This document shows positions 9,055-19,700 of a stretch of DNA of 64,000 nt, one piece after another. A program made the position numbers and the translations under genes. The stretch is from Luteimonas granuli. Lineage in GTDB: Bacteria > Pseudomonadota > Gammaproteobacteria > Xanthomonadales > Xanthomonadaceae. Each line of letters begins with the position of its first letter. Within the stretch, counting starts at the first letter, position 1. The notes under the pieces are model-generated. The model did not search any database. It worked only from the letters and a program-made list of their open reading frames with translations, and had not been told where the DNA came from. The stretch is taken from the NCBI RefSeq assembly GCF_007795095.1, contig NZ_CP042218.1, positions 1,550,001-1,614,000 of the forward strand, read 5' to 3'.

Positions 9055-10065
9055 TCAGAGATCGAGCACGATCTTCCCGAAATGCCGGCCGCTGGCCTGG
9101 TACTCGAAGGCCGCGACCAGCTCCTCGAGCGGGAAGTGGCGATCGATCACCGGGCGCAGATCGCTGGCTTCCAGCGCGCGGATCATGTCCTGCTGCTGGC
9201 GCCGGCTACCGACGACCAGCGCCTGCAGCCGCAGCTGCCGGCCCAGCGCCAGGCCCAGGGGCAGCTGGCAGTCGACGCCGCTCAGCACGCCGATCAGGGA
9301 CACGTGCCCGCCCACGCGGGTGGCGAGCATGGACTGCGCCAGCGTGTCGGGGCCGCCGACGTCGAGCACGTGGTCCACGCCACGACCGTCGGTGAGCCGG
9401 CGCGCGCTGAGGCCCCACTCGGGATCCTCGCGGTAGTTGATCACCTCGTCGGCGCCGAGCTCGCGCAGCCGCGCCAGCTTGTCGTTGCTGGACGAGGTGG
9501 CGATCACCCGCGCCCCGGCCAGCTTCGCCAGCTGCAGCGCGAAGACCGACACGCCACCGGTGCCCTGCACCAGCACCACTTCGCCGGGCTTGAGCGCGCC
9601 ATCGTCCATCAGCGCCCGCCACGCGGTCAGGCCGGCGGTGGTGAGCGTCGCGGCCTCGGCATGGCTCCAGCCGCGCGGGGCACGCGTGAACGCCGTGGCC
9701 GGCGCGGTCACCTGCTGGCGCGCATAGCCGTCGATGCCATCGCCGGGAACCCGCCCGAAGCCCTCCGCCTGCGGCTCCCCGTCGAGCCAGTCGGGGAAGA
9801 AGGTGCTCACCACGTGGTCGCCGACCGCGAACTCGCTGACGCCCTCGCCCAGCGCGATGACCTCGCCCGCGCCGTCGGACATCGGGATGCGCCGCTCCTT
9901 CGGCCCGGTGATGCCCTTAACCACCATGTAATCGTGGAAGTTCAGCGAGCTGGCGCGCAGGCGCACGGTGATCTCGCCGGGGCCGGGCTCGACGGCGTGC
10001 GAGGTCGCAAGCGTCACGTGGTCGAAACCGCCGCCGGCGGGAATGTAGAGCGTCCGGATGGTCAT
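9055..10065 (-). CDS. NAD(P)-dependent MDR alcohol dehydrogenase / quinone oxidoreductase-like
   Basis: 336 aa medium-chain dehydrogenase/reductase. It has an N-terminal GroES-like domain (YMVVKGITGP, then GAGEVIALGEGV) and a Rossmann domain with VQGTGGVSVFALQLAK at about residues 165-185. Catalytic zinc ligands are not obvious: no GHE motif and no structural Cys cluster. That suggests a zinc-free quinone or enoyl reductase rather than a true zinc alcohol dehydrogenase. Monocistronic; its stop is 40 bases from the convergent VOC gene. Confidence 0.88.
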   Translation of the reverse strand: MTIRTLYIPAGGGFDHVTLATSHAVEPGPGEITVRLRASSLNFHDYMVVKGITGPKERRIPMSDGAGEVIALGEGVSEFAVGDHVVSTFFPDWLDGEPQAEGFGRVPGDGIDGYARQQVTAPATAFTRAPRGWSHAEAATLTTAGLTAWRALMDDGALKPGEVVLVQGTGGVSVFALQLAKLAGARVIATSSSNDKLARLRELGADEVINYREDPEWGLSARRLTDGRGVDHVLDVGGPDTLAQSMLATRVGGHVSLIGVLSGVDCQLPLGLALGRQLRLQALVVGSRRQQQDMIRALEASDLRPVIDRHFPLEELVAAFEYQASGRHFGKIVLDL

Positions 10066-10168
10066 GGGCGTGCCTCGAGTTCGGGGGGCGTTCCATGCTG
10101 CACGAAGTGGAGCGAACGCGCGGGCAACGGAGCTTCCCGGTGGCCTGGCCCGGCCCCACGGCCTGCCC

Positions 10169-11386
<1,218 letters not shown>

Positions 11387-11496
11387 GGGCCACATGATGG
11401 CGGGGGCCACCTTGCCCCGGCGTGCGCGGATTTCGCGGATTGCGCGGACACATCGCACCCTGGGCGCAGGCGAAGGCGCCGCCTCGCCCACGACAC

Positions 11497-11553
11497 TCAA
11501 CCACCCAGTTGACAATCGCCCAGGGGCGGCGCGACACTCAACCCCATGGTTGA
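11497..11553 (+). promoter_or_regulatory. Twin TCAAC-N6-GTTGA operators and leaderless promoter
   Basis: Two palindromes, TCAACCACCCAGTTGA (11497-11512) and TCAACCCCATGGTTGA (11538-11553), sit exactly 41 bp apart, about four helical turns, in a repeated context (CGACACTCAACC). The first overlaps a perfect -35 TTGACA (11509-11514). An 18-base spacer leads to GACACT (11533-11538), putting +1 at or next to the ATG at 11546. The second palindrome spans the start codon. They are very likely autoregulatory sites for the ArsR-type gene that begins here. Confidence 0.6.
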
Positions 11554-11911
11554 ACAAGACCTCGACAGCACCTTCACCGCGCTGGCCAACCCGACCCGCC
11601 GCGGGATGCTCGCCGACCTGATGCTGGGCGAGAAATCCATCGGCGAACTGGCCGCGCCGCACCGGATGAGCTTCGCGGGCGCCTCCAAGCATGTCGCGGT
11701 GCTGGCGCAGGCGGGGCTGATCGAACGCTGCAAGGTGGGCCGGCAGCAGGTGTGCCGCATCCGGCCGGAACGGCTGAAGGACGCCAGCGACTGGCTGGGC
11801 CAGTGGCAGCGGCTGTGGACCACCCGCCTCGACGCGCTCGAGCGCGCCCTGAAGGACGACGCCGCCGCCGGCGCACGCAGCCGGCACACCCCACGAGGAG
11901 CACGGCCATGA
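11546..11911 (+). CDS. ArsR-type winged-helix regulator paired with SRPBCC gene
   Basis: 121 aa. The helix-turn-helix region (SIGELAAPHRMSFAGASKHVAVLAQAGLI) is of the SdpR-like ArsR branch that has no metal-binding cysteines. Family members of this branch usually sit directly upstream of an AHSA1/SRPBCC gene, as here, and repress the pair. No ribosome site precedes the ATG; the promoter geometry suggests a leaderless message. The stop overlaps the next start (ATGA). Confidence 0.88.
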   Translation: MVEQDLDSTFTALANPTRRGMLADLMLGEKSIGELAAPHRMSFAGASKHVAVLAQAGLIERCKVGRQQVCRIRPERLKDASDWLGQWQRLWTTRLDALERALKDDAAAGARSRHTPRGARP

Positions 11912-12459
11912 CCGACACCCGGCACACCGACCAGGCCACCCCGGCTATGCTGCGCTTCGAGCGGCTGCTGGACGCACCCGTGGATAGGGTCTGGCAGTAC
12001 CTGGTGGACCCCGACCTGCGCGCGCGCTGGTTCATGGCCGGCTCCACCGACGCCAGGGTGGGCGGCAGCATCGGCCTGACCATGGACCACGACCGGCTCT
12101 CCGACCGCGACGTGCCCACGCCGGAGCGCTACCGCCCCTACATCGGCCACAGCTGGAGCGAACGCATCACCCGCTGCGAACCGCCCCACGTCCTCGCCTT
12201 CACCTGGGAGAACGGCGATGCCGGAGAAGTCACCATCGAACTCGACGACGCCGGCAACGACAGGACGCGCCTGGTGCTCACCCACACCGGCCTGCGCGGC
12301 CGCAGCGATGCGCTGGACTTCGGGGGCGGCTGGCACTCGCACCTCGCCGTCCTGGAACGCCGCATCCGCGGGGAGGGCGTGGAGGACTTCTGGGCGCTGC
12401 ATGCGGACGCGGAGGCGCGGATGGCGGAGATGCTGCCGGAGGGCGGCGGCGGCCGCTGA
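11908..12459 (+). CDS. SRPBCC / AHSA1-domain protein
   Basis: 183 aa with a START/Bet v1-like ligand-binding fold: LRFERLLDAPVDRVWQYL at the N-terminus and SWSERITRCEPPHVLAFTW in the middle are typical. The ligand is unknown; such proteins are often effectors or partners of the ArsR-type repressor they are paired with. ATG 11908 overlaps the repressor stop and has GAGGAG 8-13 bases upstream, so it is efficiently translated from the same mRNA. Confidence 0.87.
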   Translation: MTDTRHTDQATPAMLRFERLLDAPVDRVWQYLVDPDLRARWFMAGSTDARVGGSIGLTMDHDRLSDRDVPTPERYRPYIGHSWSERITRCEPPHVLAFTWENGDAGEVTIELDDAGNDRTRLVLTHTGLRGRSDALDFGGGWHSHLAVLERRIRGEGVEDFWALHADAEARMAEMLPEGGGGR

Positions 12460-12485
12460 GCGGGCACGGTGGTCGAGACCGACCG

Positions 12486-12911
12486 ATGGCCCTGCTTTTC
12501 CTCCTGCTCGCGGTTGCGCTGATCTGGGGTCTCGGCGCCCTGCAGCTGTGGCCGCGCACGCGCCGGGTCCGGGAGCTGCCGCTGTGGCTCGGCGGCGCGC
12601 TGGCGCTGGGCGCGGCCGCCTGCGTGGCCCGGGGCTTCGCGGGCGTGCTCCGGCAGGGCGACTGGCAGGCCCTGTCGACGGACCAGGCCGTGCAGCGGCT
12701 CTTCGGCCCGGGCGCGCTGTGGTTCCAGGGCACGGGCTGGGCGCCGCTGGACCGGCTCACGAACGCCTACGCGGCGCTCGATCTCATGCTGACGCTGGTG
12801 GCGCTGAGCGCCGTGTCCATGTACGGCTACGTGTTCTGGGCCGGCGTGGCCGAGCGCCGGCGGAAGGCTGCGTTCAGCGCTTCAGCGCGGCCACGATCTC
12901 CGACACGTTGA
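12486..12911 (+). CDS. Small integral membrane protein, unknown
   Basis: 141 aa with three predicted membrane helices (about residues 1-23, 35-58 and 92-118). The C-terminal tail is Arg/Ala-rich, and its last 38 bases overlap the 3' end of the convergent small gene at 12874-13092. No family recognised. It lies 26 bases after the SRPBCC gene and may be co-transcribed with it. Confidence 0.55.
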   Translation: MALLFLLLAVALIWGLGALQLWPRTRRVRELPLWLGGALALGAAACVARGFAGVLRQGDWQALSTDQAVQRLFGPGALWFQGTGWAPLDRLTNAYAALDLMLTLVALSAVSMYGYVFWAGVAERRRKAAFSASARPRSPTR

Positions 12912-13092
12912 GCCCGATCTCGAGCTGCAGGCGCACGTACTCGCGCTCCTTGCGCGACAGCGGGCGCCCGACCTCCAGGCGCACGTCTTCCGCCTGGAGG
13001 ATGCGCATCATGCGGGGGAGCGCCGAACCGATTGCATCGGGGCCGTAGCCGGCTTCGCGAAGGGCGGCGCGGAGGAGTGATTCAACGTCCAT
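12874..13092 (-). CDS. Small protein with helical N-terminus, unknown
   Basis: 72 aa from ATG 13092 (MDVESLL). Two predicted helices (LRAALREAGY and SALPRMMRIL) are followed by a charged segment and a final short helix (VSEIVAALKR). It reads like a small regulatory or partner protein, and the composition is typical of real coding sequence here. An upstream in-frame ATG at 13182 would add a poorly coding Arg-rich stretch, so I rejected it. Confidence 0.5.
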   Translation of the reverse strand: MDVESLLRAALREAGYGPDAIGSALPRMMRILQAEDVRLEVGRPLSRKEREYVRLQLEIGLNVSEIVAALKR

Positions 13093-13287
13093 GCGACGCG
13101 AGGCTCGTTCTGGTGGGGTTGCATTGTGGACGCTCAGCGGGGAAAGGCTCCGCCTCCGTACAGCCCGCGTCCGTCCAGGCACTCGAAGCCGGACAACAAC
13201 CGGGCGCCGCCTGGCCCTGCCTACAGTACCGCGCCTGCGACGCCACCCACTCTCTCGGATAGCTTCGCACCGCTGTACTTTAGCCTT

Positions 13288-14568
13288 CTAATCCTCATCG
13301 CTCGAGCGCTGGACGTCCGAACTTTTTCCCTTCTGCCCAGCCTTTGAACCAATCCTGTCGAGCGTGGCACCAAGGTCTGGGACCTTGTTGAGGGCCGCCT
13401 TGAAAGCGTCAGAGTTAATAAGCTCATGCCAAGGACTCCCATGACTTTCGTCCTCAACGAGCCGCAATGGCGCCTCTTCCAGCCGAGTCAAAGCAGAGTC
13501 AAACAGTCTGCTTTCGAAGTCCTCGTCAATGCGAGCAGCTTCCTTCCTATAGCCCTCATAAGCCTTAGCAACAGATGCCTTGTAACCATAGTCCTCGGCA
13601 AGTCGAAACCGCTGACCAATTTGCTTCGTTGCCAACCACGCAAACCACAACGGCGCACCTATGCTAACGACGGACAATATGATGTGGATCCAGATGATCC
13701 CCCAGTTGGGCGAACTGGAACTAAGGGCCTCCGTCAAAACTTGCACACGGTTTGCACCGATTGCGGTACCTCCACCCAAGGCAATCATCAAGCCGGCGAC
13801 CCACCATCTCATTGACCAACTCAGCGAACGGGAGCGCTGATCGAATGCTCCAGCTAGTCCAATTGAAGTTGCGACACGGTAAGCTTCCTCTGTCTGCTTG
13901 ACCAGCTTATCTGCTTCAACCGACTTCTGACTCATCGCCACAAGCAGCTTTTCGATCTCCTCCCACCGCTGCTTGATCTTTCCTTGGGTCGTGGCGGACT
14001 CTGAGGACAGATTCTCAATCTGGGTGCGCGCCTTGCGAAGTTCCTCCATGTCGGTCGGCAGAGAATCAGCAGCCTCGGTAGCTTCATTGATTAGCTTTAT
14101 CTTCTCTTCAAGAGCATCCGTCTCCGGGGCAATCTCGTCCAACCGCGCACTCATTGCGCGCACTCGACGAGCCACTTTCGGCGGCATCTTGCTCGGATCT
14201 TCTGCAGCCTGCCAAGAAAGGACAGGCTCAAGCGCCATCTCCAACCAAACAAGCGTGGCCATATAGGCTGGAACCGCCTGCCAGCCATTACCCGAGTAAA
14301 ATTGGGGAATGGTCTCGGACATGAGAAGTCTAATTTGCCTTGCTGCTCCATCGACTGAGCTCTGGACCGCATCTGGCAGTTCGTGACCGTCACACTCCCG
14401 AATTTTTGCTGCTAATAGATCAGCCATCTCAGCAAGATCATGGCGAGTCAAGGAAGGGTGGTGGTATCCCCAGTTCTCCTTAAGCGTGTTGTCGCCGCCC
14501 CAACCTTTAACAATGGCCGCAGAAACTTCATCCAGCGCATCGGCGATATCTTCAAGCGTCTCGTTCAT
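13288..14568 (-). CDS. Two-TM coiled-coil protein of lower GC, unknown
   Basis: 426 aa, not recognised. Residues 1-130 form a helical domain (WLEMALEPVLSW). About 140-235 is charged and heptad-like (LEEKIKLINEA, MEELRKARTQIENL), probably a coiled coil. Two membrane helices follow at about 255-275 and 290-318, then a helical cytosolic tail with a hydrophilic, Ser-rich end. The gene and its flanks are clearly lower in GC and use A/T-ending codons (AAT, TTA, GCA) unlike recBCD next door, which indicates recent acquisition. The layout (sensor-like helical domain, coiled coil, TM pair) recalls membrane effectors of some defence systems, but that is speculation. The gap to recD (14569-14840) is A/T-richer and shows no gene. 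Confidence 0.75.
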   Translation of the reverse strand: MNETLEDIADALDEVSAAIVKGWGGDNTLKENWGYHHPSLTRHDLAEMADLLAAKIRECDGHELPDAVQSSVDGAARQIRLLMSETIPQFYSGNGWQAVPAYMATLVWLEMALEPVLSWQAAEDPSKMPPKVARRVRAMSARLDEIAPETDALEEKIKLINEATEAADSLPTDMEELRKARTQIENLSSESATTQGKIKQRWEEIEKLLVAMSQKSVEADKLVKQTEEAYRVATSIGLAGAFDQRSRSLSWSMRWWVAGLMIALGGGTAIGANRVQVLTEALSSSSPNWGIIWIHIILSVVSIGAPLWFAWLATKQIGQRFRLAEDYGYKASVAKAYEGYRKEAARIDEDFESRLFDSALTRLEEAPLRLVEDESHGSPWHELINSDAFKAALNKVPDLGATLDRIGSKAGQKGKSSDVQRSSDED

Positions 14569-14840
14569 GACCTTCCCCCTTTGACATATATTTCCAGCAG
14601 CTCCCCAACCACATCTCGACCACCCAGACGGAGTCCGCGCCTTCCCCTGCTTACTAACTGACTTGACTCCACGCTAGACGGCGGCGCGACGCCATCTGAG
14701 GTAGCTGATGCTAGAGAATACCCCCAAGCATCGCATGCCCTTTCAGCGACGAACGAAACACCTCGTTCGGGATTTTTTCGCTCAATTGGTCCAGCTGATC
14801 CTACAGCGGCCGAAGTTTGAGTGACGAAACTAACAGTCGG

Positions 14841-16736
14841 TCACTGGGACAGACGCCGGCCTAACCCCGACCATCGACTTGCGTGATTCGAAAGCATTCC
14901 CCGGATCACGCTTTCTCCTGCTCCCACATTCAACATCCGCCGCGCGCGCGTCAGCCCGGTGTACACCAGCTCGCGCGACCACACGCGATTGAACCGCTCG
15001 GGGAGCACCAACCACACCTCGTCGAACTCGCTGCCCTGCGCCTTGTGCACGGTCATCGCGAACGCGCTGTCGTGCGCCGGCAGCGCGGCCGGATGGAACG
15101 GCCGCGGATTGCCCGGGTCATCCCCCGGGAACCACGCCATCAAGGTGCCGCTGTCATCCCGCAGGCAGATGCCGATGTCGCCATTGAACAACCGATGCCG
15201 GTAGCTGTTCTCGGTCACCAGCAGCAGGCGACCATGGAAGTACCGGCCAGCAGCCGACGCAGGACCCGCGCCGCGGCGGGCACCGGCCAGCATCTCCTCG
15301 ATGCGCGCATTGAGCCCCCGCGCCCCCTGCGGCCCTTCGCGCACGGCCGTAAGGACGCGCATGCGCCCAGCGCGTGCGAGCGCCTCCGCGGGGTCCCTCG
15401 CTTCGGCCAGTGACGCCCAGTGCGCAAGCAGCTGCTCGCGATGCGTCTGCAGCGGGTCGACGTTGCCTTCGTGGAAATGCACGCCGGACAGTCCGCCACC
15501 ACGCAGCAGCGAAAGCGCGGTGTCGGCATCGCCCTCGCGCACGGCAGCGGCCAGCGGCGCGAGGTCGAGCGCGGCGCTCTGGCGCCAGCCGCGGGTGAGG
15601 TGGATGTGGCGGGCCGGGAAGCTGGCGGCGGTCGCGCGGGCTTCGGCGGCGCGCAGGATCCCGGCCAGCACGTCGCCCGCCTCCACCGACGGCAGCTGGT
15701 CGGGATCGCCCAGCAGCACCAGGCGCGCGCCGGCGTGCACGGCTTCGACCAGCTTGGCCATCAGCGGCAGGTCGATCATCGAGGCTTCGTCCACCACCAC
15801 CACGTCGAAGGGCAGCGGGTTGTCGGCGTGGTGCCGGAAGCGCGGCGAGTCGGGGAGGGTGCCGAGCAGGCGGTGCAGGGTGGTGCCGGTGGTGGGCAGC
15901 CGTGCGCACAGCTCGGCGTCGACGCCGAGCGCGGTCAGCGCCTGCACGGCGTGGCGCACGCTCTCGGCCATGCGTTCGGCGGCGCGGCCGGTGGGCGCGG
16001 CCAGGGCGATGCGCGGCGGCGGGTGGCCGGACTCGATGGCCTGGGCGACCAGCAGCACCAGCACGCGGGTGATGGTGGTGGTCTTGCCGGTGCCGGGGCC
16101 GCCGGTGACCAGCAGCAGGCGGTGCCTGAGCGCGGCGGCGGCGGCGCGGGACTGGGGGTCGTCGCTGGTGGCGGCTTCGGGGAAGAGCCGGGCGAAGAGC
16201 GGTGCGAGCGATGCGGGGACGTGGGCGTCGTCGCCATCCGCGGGCGCCGGTGCGTCGTCGCTATCGGCAAGCGCCGCGCCGGCGCCCGCGCCTGCCGAAC
16301 CTGCCGAACCTGCCGAACCTGCCGCGCCTGCGGCTCCATGCTGCGGCGGGGCGTGGCCGATGCGGCGCAGGCCGTCGGCCAGGCGGCGTTCGTACTCGCG
16401 GTAGCGGCGCAGGTAGACCAGGCCGTGCTCGAACACCAGCGGGGCGTCGGGCGCGGACTCGGCATCGCCGCGCTCGGGGCAGGCGACCCAGCGCGAGGCG
16501 CCCAGCGCCCGGCGCCACGTATCGATGTCGGGCCAGGCGATGGGCGCATCCATCAGCCGCTGCGGCTCGGCCGGGTCGAAGCCGGCGTGGCCCTCGGCCA
16601 CGGCCAGCGAAGCGAGGGCGGCGGCGGCCAGCACGGCGTCGGGGGTGTCGGGGTCCAGCCGGCGCAGGCTCTGCGCGAGCGCGTGGTCGAGCGGGCGCAG
16701 CGCGCGTGCGCGGACGAGGGCCTGCAGCAGGCTCAT
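14841..16736 (-). CDS. recD: Exodeoxyribonuclease V alpha subunit RecD
   Basis: 631 aa, the fast 5'-3' helicase subunit of RecBCD. Walker A is VTGGPGTGKTTTITRVL (about residue 215), the DEAD-like box VVVDEASMID lies about 100 residues later, and the C-terminal UvrD-like segment is AMTVHKAQGSEFDEV. Between the N-terminal domain and Walker A lies a low-complexity insert (repeated AGSAGSAGSAG, then an acidic stretch at about 140-170), unusual for the family. Its start overlaps the recB stop by 4 bp. Confidence 0.95.
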   Translation of the reverse strand: MSLLQALVRARALRPLDHALAQSLRRLDPDTPDAVLAAAALASLAVAEGHAGFDPAEPQRLMDAPIAWPDIDTWRRALGASRWVACPERGDAESAPDAPLVFEHGLVYLRRYREYERRLADGLRRIGHAPPQHGAAGAAGSAGSAGSAGAGAGAALADSDDAPAPADGDDAHVPASLAPLFARLFPEAATSDDPQSRAAAAALRHRLLLVTGGPGTGKTTTITRVLVLLVAQAIESGHPPPRIALAAPTGRAAERMAESVRHAVQALTALGVDAELCARLPTTGTTLHRLLGTLPDSPRFRHHADNPLPFDVVVVDEASMIDLPLMAKLVEAVHAGARLVLLGDPDQLPSVEAGDVLAGILRAAEARATAASFPARHIHLTRGWRQSAALDLAPLAAAVREGDADTALSLLRGGGLSGVHFHEGNVDPLQTHREQLLAHWASLAEARDPAEALARAGRMRVLTAVREGPQGARGLNARIEEMLAGARRGAGPASAAGRYFHGRLLLVTENSYRHRLFNGDIGICLRDDSGTLMAWFPGDDPGNPRPFHPAALPAHDSAFAMTVHKAQGSEFDEVWLVLPERFNRVWSRELVYTGLTRARRMLNVGAGESVIRGMLSNHASRWSGLGRRLSQ

Positions 16737-19700
16737 GCGGCGGCCTCCCTGGGCTCGCCGGCGAACAGGGCATCGAGCGCGTGCACGAGCTCCGGCGCGA
16801 AGCGCCAGGCATGGATCCCGCGGTCGTCGCCGGCGGTCGCGTCGATGCCGCGGCAGAACAGGTAGCGGGCGCCGCCGAAGTCGCGCGCATAGTCGTACGC
16901 CGCGCCCAGGCGGAAGCGCAGCCAGCGGTGCAGGGCCAGGGTGTAGATCAGCGCCTGCAGGGTGTACTCGCTGGCCGCCATGGCCTGCTCGAGGTCGGCG
17001 GCGCCGTAGCCGGGCAGGCGGTTGGACTTCCAGTCGAGCACGTACCAGCGCCCGTCGTGCAGGTAGGTGAGGTCGATCAGGCCGGTCATCAGGCCTTCCA
17101 GGCGGCGGCGCAGGCCGAAGCCCTGGCGGCCGGTGACGAGGCCGTGGCGGTGCAGCAGGGCGAGCAGCGCGTCCACGCGCGTGGGCGCCAGCGCGAACTG
17201 GAACTCGATCTCGGGGCGGCGCTGCACGGCGGGCACGTCCACCAGCGCGCAGCCTTCCGGCAGCACGGCCGTGAGGGAGTGGCCGAGCATCGGCGTGATC
17301 ACGGCCACGCCGTCTTCGATGTCGTCGGCGGCGTAGCCACCGCGGCCCAGGGCGGCGGTGATCTTCCGCAGCTCGCCGTCAGGGGCGGCGTCGCCGGGGC
17401 GCCAGCCGCGCCAGGCGGCGAAGTCGGCGTGCTCGAAGGCGTCGTGCAGCACCACGCCGAAGCGTGCGCCGCCGAAGCGCGGGTCGAAGGTTTCGGCTTC
17501 GGCGTCGGCCCGGGCGGTGGCGTCGACCGGCTCGTCGCGCCCGCCCGCGGCCGGCTGGGTGGCGGCGCTGGCGGTGTCGTGGCCGCCATCGGCATGGGCG
17601 AGCTGGGTGAAGCTGTAGACCCACCAGTCGCTGGCCAGCGCGCGCGTGGCGGTGCGGGCCGGCGGCACGTCCTCCGTGGAGTCGGCGCCCAGCCAGGGCA
17701 GCACGTCGAGGGGCGTGGCAGCGTCGATGGCGATGGTCCCGGCCGCGCGCGCGACCAGGGCATCGGCATCGGACACCATCGTCCACAGCGGCGACTGCTC
17801 GTGGTTGTAGAAGCGGCCGGTGGCCAGCCACAGCGCGTCGCGCGCGCGGGTGAGGCCGACGTAGAGCAGGCGTGCGTCCTCGGCGCGTTCGTGGCGTTCC
17901 CACGCCGCGAGCGCGTCCTTCCAGCCGCTGTCGGCTTCCTGCAGCTTCCAGTGCAGCACGCGGCCGTCGTCGCCGTGCACCACCACGCGGCCGCCGTGGT
18001 GCGGCGGCCTGCCGCCGATGCCGACGTAGGGCAGGAACACCAGCGGGTACTCCAGGCCCTTGCTCTTGTGCAGGGTGACGATCTGCACGCGGCGGGCATC
18101 CGACTCCAGGCGCAGCTGCTGGGCCTCGTCGTCGGCGCTGGCCCCGGCGATGGCGCGCGCCAGCCAGTCGAGCAGGCCGTGCAGGCCGAGCGCGGTGCGC
18201 TGCGCTTCCTGCAGGTGCTCGGCCAGCTGCAGGTAGTTGGTGAGGCGGCGCTCGCCGTCCATCAGGCCGAGCAGGCGCGGTGCGTGCCGGGCGCACAGCT
18301 CGCCCACCAGCGCCAGCGGGCCGGCCCTGCGCAGGCGCTCGCCCCAGGCCAGGGCCTCGAGCTGCTTCTGCTGCAGCACCTCGCCGTCGGCATCCAGCGC
18401 GGCGATGGCATGCGCGTCCTCGCCCACCAGCACCGTGGCCAGCGCGGCGCGCAGGCGGCGGTCGTCGGCGCCGTGCACCAGCGCCTGCAGCAGGGTGTGC
18501 AGCTCGCGCGCCTCGGCGGTGGCGAACAGGCTCTGCTTGCCGGCGGCCACCGCCGGGATGCCGACCGCGGCCAGCGCGTCGCGGATCATCACCGCCTCGC
18601 GGTGCTTGCGCACCAGCACCGCGATGTCACCGGGCCGCACGGGACGGCCCTTGAGCGTGGCGGTGCCGGCGCGGGCATCGCCGAGCACGCGGTGGATCGC
18701 GGCCAGGCAGGCGCGGGTGGCCAGTTCGCGCGAGCGGGGCGCGCTGTGCGGCTTCGGCTTTCCATGGCGGTCCGGCGCGGGCTCTGGTGCGCGCCACAGC
18801 GTGATCGCGGGCGCGGGCTGGCCTGCGCGCTGGTACTCGGCGTCGTCGCGGGCGCCACCGGGCTGCACCGGATGGAACGCGATGCGCGCATCGATGAAGG
18901 GCGGTGCGACCCTGTCCGGTTCGCCCTCATGCACGGCCTGCGCCTGGGCGTAGAGCGCCTCGATGCCGCGCAGCACCGCCGGGCGCGAGCGGAAGTTGCT
19001 CGCCAGCGGCGGCGCCATGGCCGCGGTGGCGCGGGCGGCGAGGTAGGTCTCGACGTCGCCGCCGCGGAAGCCGTAGATCGCCTGCTTGGGATCGCCGATC
19101 AGGAACAGCGCCGGCTCCGGGCTGTCGGCGCCGAACACGCGCTCGAAGATCGCCCACTGCCGCGGGTCGGTGTCCTGGAACTCGTCCACCAGCGCGATGC
19201 GGTACTGCGCGCGCAGGCGTTCGACCAGGGCGTCGCCATGCGGGCCCGCGAGCGCGGTCGCCACGCGATCGATCTGGTCGTCGAAGGTGAGCACGCGCGC
19301 CAGCTGCTTGTGCCGCGCCAGCCGGCGGCGCGCATCGTCGCGCAGGCGGTGCAGCAGCGCGGCCTGGCGGGCCTCGCGGATCCGATCGGCTTCGGCCAGC
19401 GCGGCGGCGTACTCCGCCACGGCATCGCACAACGGAGACTCGGGGGTACGACCGGCGCCGGCTTTGCTGGTGCAGTCCAGCAGCTTCTCGCGATGCAGAT
19501 GGCCAAGCTTGTCGTGTTTGAAGCGCGACACGTGGTCGCCACGGTCGCACCAGCGCGCGAGCTGGTCGAACAGGTCCTGGATCCAGTCGGCCTTGTAGCT
19601 CTGGCCTTTCAACACTTTCGATTCGGTGGCGCGCAGCAGTTCGTCGCGGAAGCCGTCGCCGTGCGTGCGCGCGGCCTCGGCGAACGCCTGCGCGGCGGCG

